From contig JAIVFJ010000014.1 of NCBI GenBank assembly GCA_025765615.1, positions 346,001-410,000 on the forward strand: 64,000 nucleotides of DNA, read 5' to 3'. The notes below the pieces were generated by a model. The model was not told the DNA's origin and made no database searches. It saw only the letters and a program-made list of their open reading frames with translations. The translations under genes were made by a program, and so were the position numbers. Every line of letters begins with the position of its first letter. Within the stretch, counting starts at the first letter, position 1. Below, in pieces: positions 54,301 through 63,013 of the stretch. This stretch comes from Zopfochytrium polystomum. Its lineage: Eukaryota; Chytridiomycota; Chytridiomycetes; Chytridiales; Chytridiaceae.

Positions 54301-54993
54301 TTTGCTCTCAACAATTCTCTCCACTCAAGCACCCAGCTATCTCCTTTCTTTGCAACCTATGGCTTCAATCCAAGAGGAGATCTTCTGGGACAAGAGACCC
54401 TATCCAATGTCCAAGCTCCTGCTGCGGCTTCACACTTACATAAGCTCAAGATCATCAACTCCTTCCTGGACTCCACCCTGAAGCAAGCCCAAGAAGATGC
54501 CTCAAGATTTGCCAACACTCACAGAATGGACCATGACCTTGCTGTGGGTCAGCAAGTTTGGCTTCTGAGGAAGAACTTGCAGACCAAAAGACCAAGTCCC
54601 AAGCTAGACAACCTCAAGTTGGGACCTTTCAAGATCTTGGAGCAAATCAATCCAGTCACCTTCAAGCTGGATCTCCCTGCATCCATGAAGATCCACCCAG
54701 TTTTCCATGTCAGCCTTTTAGAGAAGTTTGTGGCCAATTCCATTCCAGGCAGAGTTGTTCCTCCTCCTCCTCCAGTTGAGGTAGAAGGTGAAGAGGAATT
54801 TGAGGTTGAACAAATCTTGGATGCCAAGTGGTTTGGAAGAACACTCAAGTTCCTTGTTAAGTGGAAAGGTTACTCAGATGCTGACAACACCTGGGAGCCT
54901 GAGTCAAACCTCACTCACTGCCAAGACCTTCTGCTCGAGTTCAAGACCAGGTACCCCACCAAGTTGCAGAAGAGGCCTAAAAGGGGGAGATGA
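51331..54993 (+). CDS. pol: Chromovirus Pol (protease-RT-RNase H-integrase-chromodomain), by -1 frameshift
   Basis: The open frame is 51274-54993. It is entered from gag at the heptamer 51331-51337, since there is no ATG of its own at the start. Numbering the frame from 51274: protease ALIDSGSS (80-82), RT with FVKKKDGGLRPCVDYRDLN and YLDD (about 490), RNase H ETDASDYALG (about 636) and integrase HHCC (from about 813). The integrase catalytic D-D-E follows at about 882, 941 and 978 (SMDFIV, VSDRGPQF, TDGQTER). Last are the GPF module (about 1117) and a chromodomain (1175-1229, LVKWKGYSDADNTWEP), which in this group steers integration by binding modified histone H3. No internal stop. The stop abuts the 3' LTR, and the last codons double as the polypurine tract. 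Confidence 0.95.
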   Translation, partial: PKLPGPGSLRGNSLDPPPSCPCFITTTSTTNTSDSKPHQLTMDVKIQLSPKSTITTKALIDSGSSCNIIDATLAKSCAIPTIKKSTPLKVHFANHALFKEISHETKLNLHIQDFPPSMVNLEVLDLGSPTFSVILGLPWLQAQNPAIDWVTGQVQPPPIGTVTQNSSQAPKSHALKPLIQDSQRAKTPVPQFTVHSQDSSRAHRAHSHGHDSCSQNPQSKIQVPQFTVHIQDSSSTAHSLCQEQNSQSKIQESQFPVKNSSPTAEEHDNLDPSDLLLASKLPKEYLPYADVFSKTKADLLPAQRPYDCEIPLKDETCSPPFKPLYHLSPPEAKALQEYIEEMLNKGFIQPSKSPAGAPIFFVKKKDGGLRPCVDYRDLNEMTVKNRYPLPLISELLDKLSHARIFSKIDLRGAYNLVRIKPQDQWKTAFRCKYGHFEYLVMPFGLTNAPAIFQGMMNDIFRDILDLFVIVYLDDILVFSSDTASHMGHVKTVLERLRQHHLYAKLEKCEFHKTSIEFLGFIVSDKGISMAPDKIQTILEWKAPNSIKDVQSFLGFCNFYRTFIANYSAIAKPLTDLTKKTTKFEWTPAAEQAWLALKTATTSAPLLKHVDPLLPFTLETDASDYALGAVLSQPSSQEPSAPLHPVAYYSRKLNSAECNYTVHDKELLAIVEAFKFWRHYLAGSKGISVYSDHKNLTFFRARRLLKQRHARWAELLSEYDFKLCYSPGHLNTVADALSRRTDLAPEGGDGFTPPSKTHLSLLPDSVWAHAISKDPKPHKIQISQEEEKLEILKTRHDAATAGHPGEHKTYELVSRDFYWPGMRKYIKNYVSSCETCQRNKSSRHKPYGLLEPLPIAISPWSSISMDFIVKLPPSHGFDSILVVICRRTKLAHFIPCTENIDAQGTADLFLQHIFRLHGLPQSIVSDRGPQFRSQFWKALTAALGIKSQLSTAYHPQTDGQTERTNQTLEQYLRCYVSYQQDDWPTLLPLAEFALNNSLHSSTQLSPFFATYGFNPRGDLLGQETLSNVQAPAAASHLHKLKIINSFLDSTLKQAQEDASRFANTHRMDHDLAVGQQVWLLRKNLQTKRPSPKLDNLKLGPFKILEQINPVTFKLDLPASMKIHPVFHVSLLEKFVANSIPGRVVPPPPPVEVEGEEEFEVEQILDAKWFGRTLKFLVKWKGYSDADNTWEPESNLTHCQDLLLEFKTRYPTKLQKRPKRGR

Positions 54994-55346
54994 TGTTATG
55001 AATCACCCTCTGGAAACCTCTGGAACCTTCTAGAACATTCCTTCATGGAACCTTCTGGAACCTTCTGGAACCTTCTAGAACATTCCTTCATGGAACCTTG
55101 TGGAACCTTCTGGAACCTTCTTTGCTTTCCTGACTTGTCTTGTTGTCATTGGTATCATTGGTATCATTGTATTACTAATTGCTCTTTCTGGAACTTTCTT
55201 GGAGTCTTGACAAGGAACACTCTCAAAAGGTATAAAAGGGGGATGGGGGACCTGTCCCATCCCTCAAGTGAATTATTGTTTCCAATACAATCATCACTCC
55301 TCTCAGTTCCTTGTCTGCCTTGCCCTGTCCTGCCCTGTTCCTGACA
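54994..55346 (+). repeat. Chromovirus 3' LTR
   Basis: Same 353 bp as the 5' LTR. It is preceded by the polypurine tract AAAAGGGGGAGATGA (54979-54993), which also encodes the end of Pol, and followed by the right target duplication ACCTC. Confidence 0.97.
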
Positions 55347-55480
55347 ACCTCCTTCTGCTGCGGACGATGCCTCGAGATTTGTACACTCTCACAATCACAT
55401 CGCTTTTCGACACTTGCGGACAAGCATGCGGTTCTTGGGTGCATCCTGAACTTCTACTCTTGCGCGCTTGAGCTTAAAAC
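55347..55480. other. Right flank of the chromovirus insertion
   Basis: Unique sequence continuing the intergenic region, with no recognisable gene, up to the next LTR fragment. Confidence 0.4.
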
Positions 55481-56106
55481 TGTGAGACCACACCCAGGTC
55501 TCAGTGATAAGTCTAGGGATTTAATTTGCAAAATCAAGCATACCTGCCATAAAATCCCAAGGATCAGGACCCCCAAAATTATTCGCAGTTCATTAGTTTC
55601 CAAGGCATTATCAAAGTGTATTTGGAGATATCCTGTCTTTACTATTGGGACTACTTTTACTACTTTCATCTGTACAGTTTCCTTTGTGCCAGGTTTTCCC
55701 ATATATTTTCTTTTCCCTTGACTAACAGAGAGCCGGAGACTGCTCATCTGCATAGGTATGGGGCGCCTGACTGGCTGCACCTCACGCCTGCCTAATTTAT
55801 TGTTTGATTTGGCACTTGTACATATATGCGTAGGGGTTGGGGACTCAGAGTATTTGTGGTGGACGCTCCAAGTCGAAGTGGCATTGACTTGTCCATTTTC
55901 TCCCTCTCTGTTTTTGAGCCATTTCTCTTTTTTTCCGTTTTCTTCAATCTTATTTCTGTGTCCATCTGCTCCAATACAGAGTCCCTTCAAATCCATCTGG
56001 CAAACAAGGTGAGGGTAGTGATAGGTGGTACACACCCAGGCGAGATGTGGCCTCTTAGTGAGGTTCCTTTTGATGGATTGTGGGTGGGGAATGCCGTTGG
56101 CCCCAC
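55481..56106 (+). mobile_element. Diverged 1.45-kb LTR fragment
   Basis: Starts TGTGAGACCACAC and follows the family (ATAAGTCTAGGGATTT, GGATCAGGACCCC, CCAAGGCATTATCAAAGTGTA) with many differences. It is an older copy than those at 20-23 kb. It ends at GGCCCCACG, where a copia LTR fragment begins. Confidence 0.7.
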
Positions 56107-56275
56107 GTGCAAGGATGACTTGCAGCATTTTGCAAGTCATGGTCCTTGTGACAGTTTTGTATAAAGACAAACACAAAACAGACAGAAGCCAAGCTCAACC
56201 ACCACGACCCACAGTTGTGCACTACCTCCATCACCACAGCAGCACAGCCCAAAGACAATCCAGCCCGGCAAATTC
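56107..56275 (+). mobile_element. Copia LTR fragment
   Basis: Matches the 44.8-44.9 kb LTR from AAGGATGACTTGCAGCATTTTGC to GCAAATTCTTTCA, with substitutions. The start of the LTR is missing. Confidence 0.7.
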
Positions 56276-56349
56276 TTTCAATAACATCCTTGTAAACAAT
56301 TGAGAAATGTAAGAGCGCAGGGTTACACTCCGGACTTTGTGATCAATTG

Positions 56350-56760
56350 TGTTAGGCGGAACTGACTGGTTAGCACCAAGAAGCACAAGACGGACCTGAA
56401 CCTATTGTGACTGTCAGTTATCGTTCTCACAATGCCCATGGGAGAGCAAGCCACCGCCAATGCAGACCTGGGCACTGGCTTGCGCTGATGACAAATACTC
56501 CAAGTATTAAGTGGAACAGAAACCTGGTGTCAACAGTTTTCCTCCTCCTTTGCTCAAGCAGATAATATAGGAGAGGTTTTTACCCTGTGTCGGTCACGCT
56601 TACCTAGCAACTATTACAGTGTGTATATCATCATCATGTATCAATAATTCATAACAGAGTTTTTCCTTTTCTCTCAAAGTTGGGGAGTAGGACCACCCAC
56701 AAACACACATCTCCACTTCATTCACTCCTTCCCTCACTCACTCAGAGTAGACTGTTTACA
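56350..56760 (+). mobile_element. Solo LTR, 0.4-kb family (copy 2)
   Basis: TGTTAGGCGGAACTGAC to GTAGACTGTTTACA, 411 bp, the same family as 35304-35689. Flanks AATTG and CATTG agree at four of five positions, compatible with an old target duplication. Confidence 0.75.
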
Positions 56761-56773
56761 CATTGAGCATCGT

Positions 56774-57072
56774 TGTTATGAATCACCCTCTGGAAACCTC
56801 TGGAACCTTCTAGAACATTCCTTCATGGAACCTTCTGGAACCTTCTTTGCTTTCCTGACTTGTCTTGTTGTCATTGGTATCATTGGTATCATTGTATTAC
56901 TAATTGCTCTTTCTGGAACTTTCTTTGAGTCTTGACAAGGAAGACTCTCCAAAAGGTATAAATGGGGGATGGGGGACCTGTCCCATCCCTCAAGTGAATT
57001 ATTGTTTCCAATACAATCATCACTCCTCTCAGTTCCTTGTCTGCCTTGTCCTGTCCTGCCCTGTTCCTGACA
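56774..57072 (+). mobile_element. Solo chromovirus LTR (TSD ATCGT)
   Basis: 299 bp with the family ends, flanked by ATCGT on both sides (56769-56773 and 57073-57077). It has nine heat-shock-type pentamers and a variant TATA box (TATAAATG). It is 13 bp right of the 0.4-kb solo LTR and immediately left of piggyBac sequence. Confidence 0.95.
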
Positions 57073-57669
57073 ATCGTCAATGGCATTTCTGAATCAGCGT
57101 CATCGTTGCTATTCCAATGACTTGGGGAGTCTGCTGATGGCACCGCCATTTTTGCTGAAGTTAACAAGTATTTGTCTGGCCAAAGCCTTGCTTGAAAGGG
57201 AGACGCATCTTAGAGGAACTATGATGGAGCGTCGAAAGCACTTTCCCGCAAACTGCAAAATAGAAGCAGAGAGCCACCTGGAAGTCATCAATGGTCTTCC
57301 ATTTTGCATGGAAATGGAAGTATAACCGTTGTCAGCTATTTGGACAAGCGACCAATCTACCTGGCATCAACGTGTGATGATGGCAGCTTGCAGGATGATG
57401 AGGTCTCCGTTCACTATAGTGGACAATCATCTTGTGTCCCAAAGCCTGCAATAATTGTGAACTTTAATAAAATTATGGGTGGAGTGGATCGAGTGGACCT
57501 GATGGGCATCTCAGACACTCAAAGAAAGAGTTACACGTGGGACCATAAGCTGTTTTTCTGGGCTCTTGACGCGTGTATGAGCAACGCTCGAGTCATTTTC
57601 TTGGTGGTGAAGGCCCAGGCTTGCAAATGTCAACTCCTCATTTTCGAGAGGTCGCCGCTTCGCCCCTAA
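57073..57669 (+). pseudogene. piggyBac-like transposase fragment
   Basis: The first frame reads LAKALLERETHLRGTMMERRKHFP. After a frameshift near 57310 the next reads SITVVSYLDKRPIYLASTCDD, PAIIVNFNKIMGGVDRVDLMG and WDHKLFFWALDACMSNARVIF. These are the piggyBac catalytic-domain signatures (last Asp in GGVDR.D). The N-terminus is lost at the LTR cluster on the left; the end at 57669 lacks the Cys-rich domain. Dead fragment. Confidence 0.75.
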
Positions 57670-58015
57670 GATTGCAGGACAAGAGGCTGATGCTAGAGTG
57701 GCATCTGGGTCAAAACGTGAATCCAACCCCGCTACAAACAGTGTAGAAACTTAAATTTACAGCGCTAACCCATCAGCGATCGTCTTACGGACAACGCTGT
57801 TTGGGTGCATATGCAGGAACCCGTCAGTATCTCTTCGAGCCCGCGTAATATAATTGTCGTAAACAGAAAGTTTAAAGTTACCCGCGAGCGATGTACGCGC
57901 TCTTTGTCGAGTGTCATAATCTCCGCGTAGTCCATTCGGCAATCTGCCCCGTTCTCCTCGTTGCAGATGGCTGGTCCAAGAAAATTTGGGAAACAAAGAA
58001 AGAAAGAGGGAGAAA
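57670..58015. other. Intergenic before helicase gene
   Basis: A minus-strand frame ending at 57757 (KLSVYDNYITRARRDTDGFLHMH) looks somewhat protein-like but matches no family I recognise. Otherwise this is the helicase promoter region. Confidence 0.35.
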
Positions 58016-61000
58016 ATGCAGGGCGAGCGTGCTGGCCCAGACCGCCTTAGCGGTTGGAGCTCGTACAGGGACCCTGCGACGGGTATTGTCTTCACCCGAC
58101 CGAGACCCACGGCCGCGTCCGATTCGGCGCCATCTGGCAGTGCATCGCCGACTTTGCGATCGTCACCATCTAACCAAACATCCAGTGTTCGTTCCCAGTT
58201 CATTTCGTTGTCGCGCTTTTCCTGACACACTTGCTCATTCGGCTCTTGTCGATTATAGCATCAAAATCCTCAGTTGTACCAGCCACCGAAGCATCTTCGC
58301 GGCCTTGCAACTCCACCATCCCATCGAGTTTCCTCCCGATCGAGCATGTCCGCGTTAAGCGACTCCCATAAGTATCTGCCATCGCCATCAACGAATCTTC
58401 CCAATCGACCTCCATCTTCTGCGTCTGAACCGGACCCAATCTCTGAGGACTATCAGTACATTCACAAGTACTTTAGCCTCTTTAAAATGGCACCCACATA
58501 TGAGTATTCCGAGCTGCGATCAGGGACTGCCCGCGGTGGAACTCTTTTCCAAACGTCGGTTGAAGTACCTCATCCGAGTCAGTCGTCGTTCATTATTCAG
58601 GCCGCAGGGAACTCAAAGAAGGAGGCTCGTTACAATTGTGCGAAAAAAGTGAAAGAGATCATTGATCGAGATTCACTAATGGATCTTGCTAGGGCGGCCC
58701 CTGCTAGAGTTCGAACGAGTAAGAGGCCTATGTCTATGGATCACATCGATGCTTCAAAAAAGTCTTTCGCGGAGTCTCAGCATCGTGGTTCCAAGCTCTC
58801 CTCACTTGCAAATGGCTCCCACAATCGAAACGGACTAAATCCAAAAAGCAAGGACCCAGATCATGTTCCTGATACTTGGGACAGCGAGCCAGCAAAAAGC
58901 TTATTCTCCAACCCCTCCGACTTCCGGTCTCGCTCATCCGTTATCTCTCCCTCTGCCCAGCCAGCAGTCGATTGGTGGGATGAGAAACCTGTTCAGCACT
59001 CGGCTAATGTACCCCCGGTTATGGCCCACCATGTGGGGCAAAGTGTTTTTGAAAGGCAGCCACCACAGCATTGGCTCGGGCAACAAGGATACGGCGAGCA
59101 CGACCTGGACGGCCAGCATTATCACAATTCTACAAATTTGGGGAACGGTCTGCATAATCAGACCACGTACGCTCCTCCCCAGAACCGCCTCCCAAACCAG
59201 CAAGAGCATGCTTTTGGACCGTACGAATCGAACCCAAAAACGCTTTTTCCCAACCTTACTTCCAATATGGAAGAAGCAATCAAGAAGTTTATAACTTTTT
59301 ACTGTGCTCGGTTTAAGCTACCTGTCCCGACACCTCGACCGTATCAGTCTCATAGACTGTCGGGATCTACGCATTTCTCCAGAGGCGGCGGTCGAGGCCG
59401 TGTCAAGCAAATTATGGGTGATTGGGAAGTGCGGTTGGAGATCCCAGGCCATACAAATGCCGATGGGGAGGAAATTTATGGTCCTATTGTTGCAGTTGGT
59501 TCTGGACGAAACAAAAAGGATGCGATGCCAAGATCCTGGGAGTCTCTTTGCAGAATTCTTCTATCGCACTCCCCGCCATCTCTTGTCGAGCAATTTATTT
59601 CGTATGCAACCCCTTTAAAGAAGCGGCTGGCCGATATGCTGGCTATGCCCCTACGTGTCGATATAAGCGCAGCGGCTTTGTCAAGACTAGATAGCGTTCT
59701 AGGTGATCTTCGGGCAACGAACGCGTTCCACATCCATAAGGTTCATGATCAACCGAATGAGAAGGATATCATATCCACTTTGTCAGGTGGAGGATATTCT
59801 GGTCTCGGTTCAGGGCCTCGTCCTCCTGCATCTTTCGCACGTCCAGATGATTTTCTTCCACCACCTGCGGCGCTTGATGGCGGACGAGACCTTCCGATGT
59901 ACAATTACTACGCAGTGATCATGGCCGCAATTGAAAACAACCCCGTCGTAATTTTGAGTGCAGAGACAGGTGCAGGAAAGACTACACAATTACCTCAATT
60001 TATTTTATCGAACGGTTTGGTGATGCGAAAGCGAGAACCATCCCGAAGACCGGCACGAGTAATCGTGACGCAGCCAAGGAGAATTGCAGCCATCTCTGTG
60101 GCGCATCGAGTTGCCCAAGAGCGGGGCGAAATGATTGGAAAAAACTCGGCCATCGGTTATCAAGTAAGATTTGAAGACGCAAAGCCGAAGTCGGACCCGG
60201 AGGACGGTCACGTTGGTTTGTACTTCATGGCCCAAAATTTGCATTAAAAATACTGTAATCTAATGTCTTTTTTTTTTTTTTTGCTCAGTGTTCTGCACTT
60301 CTGGTATTCTACTGCGGCGGTTCCAAGATGACCCAACATTGGCGGATGTAACACACGTCATCCTTGACGAAGTGCATGAGCGCGACCTGGTATTTCTCGA
60401 GGAAACTCTCCCCAAACAATGCTAACCTCGCCTCGCCCTCGTTCAGAACACAGACCTTCTTCTTATAATTACGAGGCAATTGCTCCACCGAAGGCCGGAT
60501 ATCAAAATAATTCTTATGTCGGCAACAGTTGAAACGAATTTGTTCGCAGAGTATTTCCGCGGATATGGATATGAAGGTCGTGGTGGGAATCATCCACCAA
60601 TCATTACTGTTCCCGGTCGACTATATCCAGTCAAGGAGCTCTATCTGGAGGATGTTGTTCGAATTGCTGAAGAGGAAATGGGACGCGCAGGCTTGAGATT
60701 GCAGAACGATACACAAAAGTTTTTGAGAGCCGAGCTATCTGGCCATATTCTCCCAACATCTCCACTGCAATCGGCATCGCACGGCGAGGAGTTCCCCTAT
60801 GACCTGGTAGAAGCCATCATTGCTCACATCACGGCCACAAGGCCTGATGGGGCGATCCTTGTTTTCTTACCTGGTTGGCAAGAGATAAATTCCCTTCAAA
60901 CCCGAATGAAAGAGGAGGACCAATTCAGAGTGGGCTTCGGTAACCGGGATAGGTGCGTGGTATATCCACTTCACTCCTCTGTTCCCACCGCTGGGCAGCA

Positions 61001-62753
61001 AGAGGTATTTGAAGTGCCCAGGCGCGGCATCCGCAAAATTATTTTGTCCACGAACATCGCTGAGACATCTGTGACGGTGAGTTTTTCATACGTTTTCAGA
61101 ACTTGAACTGAAGAGCGCACTCGCAATCAACATCCATTCAGATTAACGACATCGTTTATGTTATTGATAGCGGAAAGATTCGAATAAATTCATATGACTC
61201 AAACACACGTGTATCAGCGCTGAACTCCGTGTGGGCGGCTCAATCTAATATAAAGCAGGTTTGTTATTGTGCTTGCTCTGAATGAAGCTGATCCGCGTTT
61301 CTCCGGATAGAGATGTGGTCGTGCAGGCCGTTGCCAGCCCGGGCAATATTTCTCCCTCCTTTCTAGCCGTCGCCGGCAAACGCTCCCGTATTCGATGCCT
61401 CCGGAACTCCTCCGAGTGGATCTTCAAGCTACCGCTTTAAAGATCAAGGCATTAAAAATGTCTCATTCTGTAGCGTCAGTTCTATCGCAGGCACCAGAGC
61501 CACCGCCCTCGCACAACGTTTACCAAGCATTGCGTGAACTTCGGGAACTTGGCGCTCTTGATCCAGCTGAAAACTTGACTCCCCTTGGCCAAGTCTTGTC
61601 CGAACTTCCCGTTGACCCATGGATTGGTAAAATGGTCCTAGAAAGTGCGATATTCGAGTGCCTCGACCCCATTTTGACGATTGCGGGTGCGATGGAGATT
61701 GGACGCGGTATTTATGCGATTCACCCTGACGACAAGCAACGCGCCCGCACCCACATTCTGGTACAATTTGCTGGAAATTCTGAAAGCGACCAGCTTGCCA
61801 TGCTTTCAGCTTTTCGAGCGTGGAAGCGATCCGGTTGCTCCCGCGAGTTTGCGGCCTCGAATTTCCTTCACGGAGTCTCGCTACTGAACATTGACAGGGC
61901 AAAGGCTCAACTTCTCAGGGTTCTGGAGGATGGAGGGTTTTTATCGAGAAGGCGTGTTGCAATGCATGGTGGGTACTCTCCCGATGAGTTACTTGGTGGG
62001 CCTGAGGCCAACACAACGTCGAACGACCTATCGATGGTTCGAGCCATTCTTTGCGGTGCACTCTTCCCTAATATGGCAGAAGTTGTAGCAAAAGATGAAT
62101 ACCGATCTAACACTGACTACCGACTACGCCTCACCGGCGGCAGTGCGAATTCCTGGCGAGGTCTTCTTGTTGCGTCCGGTGGAGATCCATTAGCAACACA
62201 AACGGCAAATTCTAACCCAGGGAACGGGGGCGGTTTGCACAGATCGTCATCATCGTCAGACTTTTTAGATTGGGTCCCTGATGACCCAACTGACGACCTT
62301 CAACCAGACGTCGCAGGAGCGCCTCTCCCACCGCGGCTACTTTGCTACCAAGAAAAGCAACGCGTTGATGGCCTTGTGTACATGCGATCGACAACCAGAG
62401 CGGATCCATTGGCGCTCCTTCTGTTTGCACCAAGCTCTCAGACGGAGACGGGTGGCTCTGGGGATGGGACAACCCATCTTCAGTGGACGAGACTTGATGG
62501 TAAACCGGCGGCTGTGCTGGCAGGATGGATTCGCATCCAACTGCAAGATGAGCAGCGTGCTCGAGTGATCGACGAAGTGCGCGGTTGGATAGAGAAGTAT
62601 TTGGATTGGACTATCTGGAGAAGAGTAGTTCGAAAAAAGTTGCATGACCGATCGCGTGACGAAGACGAGTCATTTGAGGAGCAGGAAAGGCTTGGTAAGA
62701 TGCTTGTGAGGGAAGTTGCCGGCTTGATTGGTTCCAGCTCTCGTGGCAACTGA
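58016..62753 (+). CDS. DExH-box RNA helicase with dsRNA-binding domain (DHX9/DHX36 class)
   Basis: Exons 58016-58186, 58274-60215, 60289-60389, 60447-61076, 61142-61258 and 61311-62753. A dsRBD ([37 protein letters not shown]) lies at about 58490-58665, then a Pro/Asn-rich linker. The helicase core has motif [11 protein letters not shown] (59961), Ia [22 protein letters not shown], motif II DEVH (60366), III SAT (60515), [11 protein letters not shown], and VI QRCGRAGR across the last intron. HA2 winged-helix/ratchet ([27 protein letters not shown]) and OB-fold regions follow. Such enzymes unwind RNA or G-quadruplexes 3' to 5' using NTP. The N-terminus is uncertain: ATG 57967 is another candidate start. 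Introns are 57-87 nt; frame is kept across all joins. Confidence 0.88.
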
Positions 62754-63013
62754 CGGGAGGGTTGCTCCCGCTTCATTTCCTTTGTCTTTTCCGCTCTTTG
62801 TATTCTTGTTTATTCTCGAACGATGCTCCGGGGGAAGGTTTTGTTCCCTCCGCGACTTACAGCGGTCGCTTCACTCTAACCTGTTTCTTTCATTATTTTT
62901 GGCGGCGGAGCCCATTTCGAGAATGGCTGAGGAAAGCAATACAGTTTGGCAGGTGGCACTGCCGAAAACTCTTTCTTGGAGCGAAGAAGGGAAAAATAGT
63001 TGGGTGCACTGGG
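62754..63013. other. Intergenic
   Basis: Short spacer between two plus-strand genes. A frame from ATG 62923 runs briefly (MAEESNTVWQVALPKTLSW); it could be an upstream ORF or 5' exon of the next gene. Confidence 0.4.

Larger units (their letters stand above)
50042..55346 (+). mobile_element. Complete Ty3/gypsy chromovirus with identical LTRs
   Basis: 5305 bp, with LTRs 50042-50394 and 54994-55346 (353 bp each, no difference found on reading). It is flanked by ACCTC (50037-50041 and 55347-55351). Internal order: primer site, gag, then pol (protease, RT, RNase H, integrase with GPF module, chromodomain), polypurine tract, 3' LTR. All reading frames are open, so it is probably autonomous and recent. 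The chromodomain places it among chromoviruses; the PBS type places it with the self-priming Tf1/sushi group. Relatives in the window are 24270-27367, 44488-44766 and 56774-57072. Confidence 0.97.

Noticed and set aside
57757..58230. 157-codon minus-strand ORF across the helicase start
   Set aside because: Its first two thirds are antisense to the helicase N-terminal exon; only the last 40 residues look protein-like, too little to call a gene.
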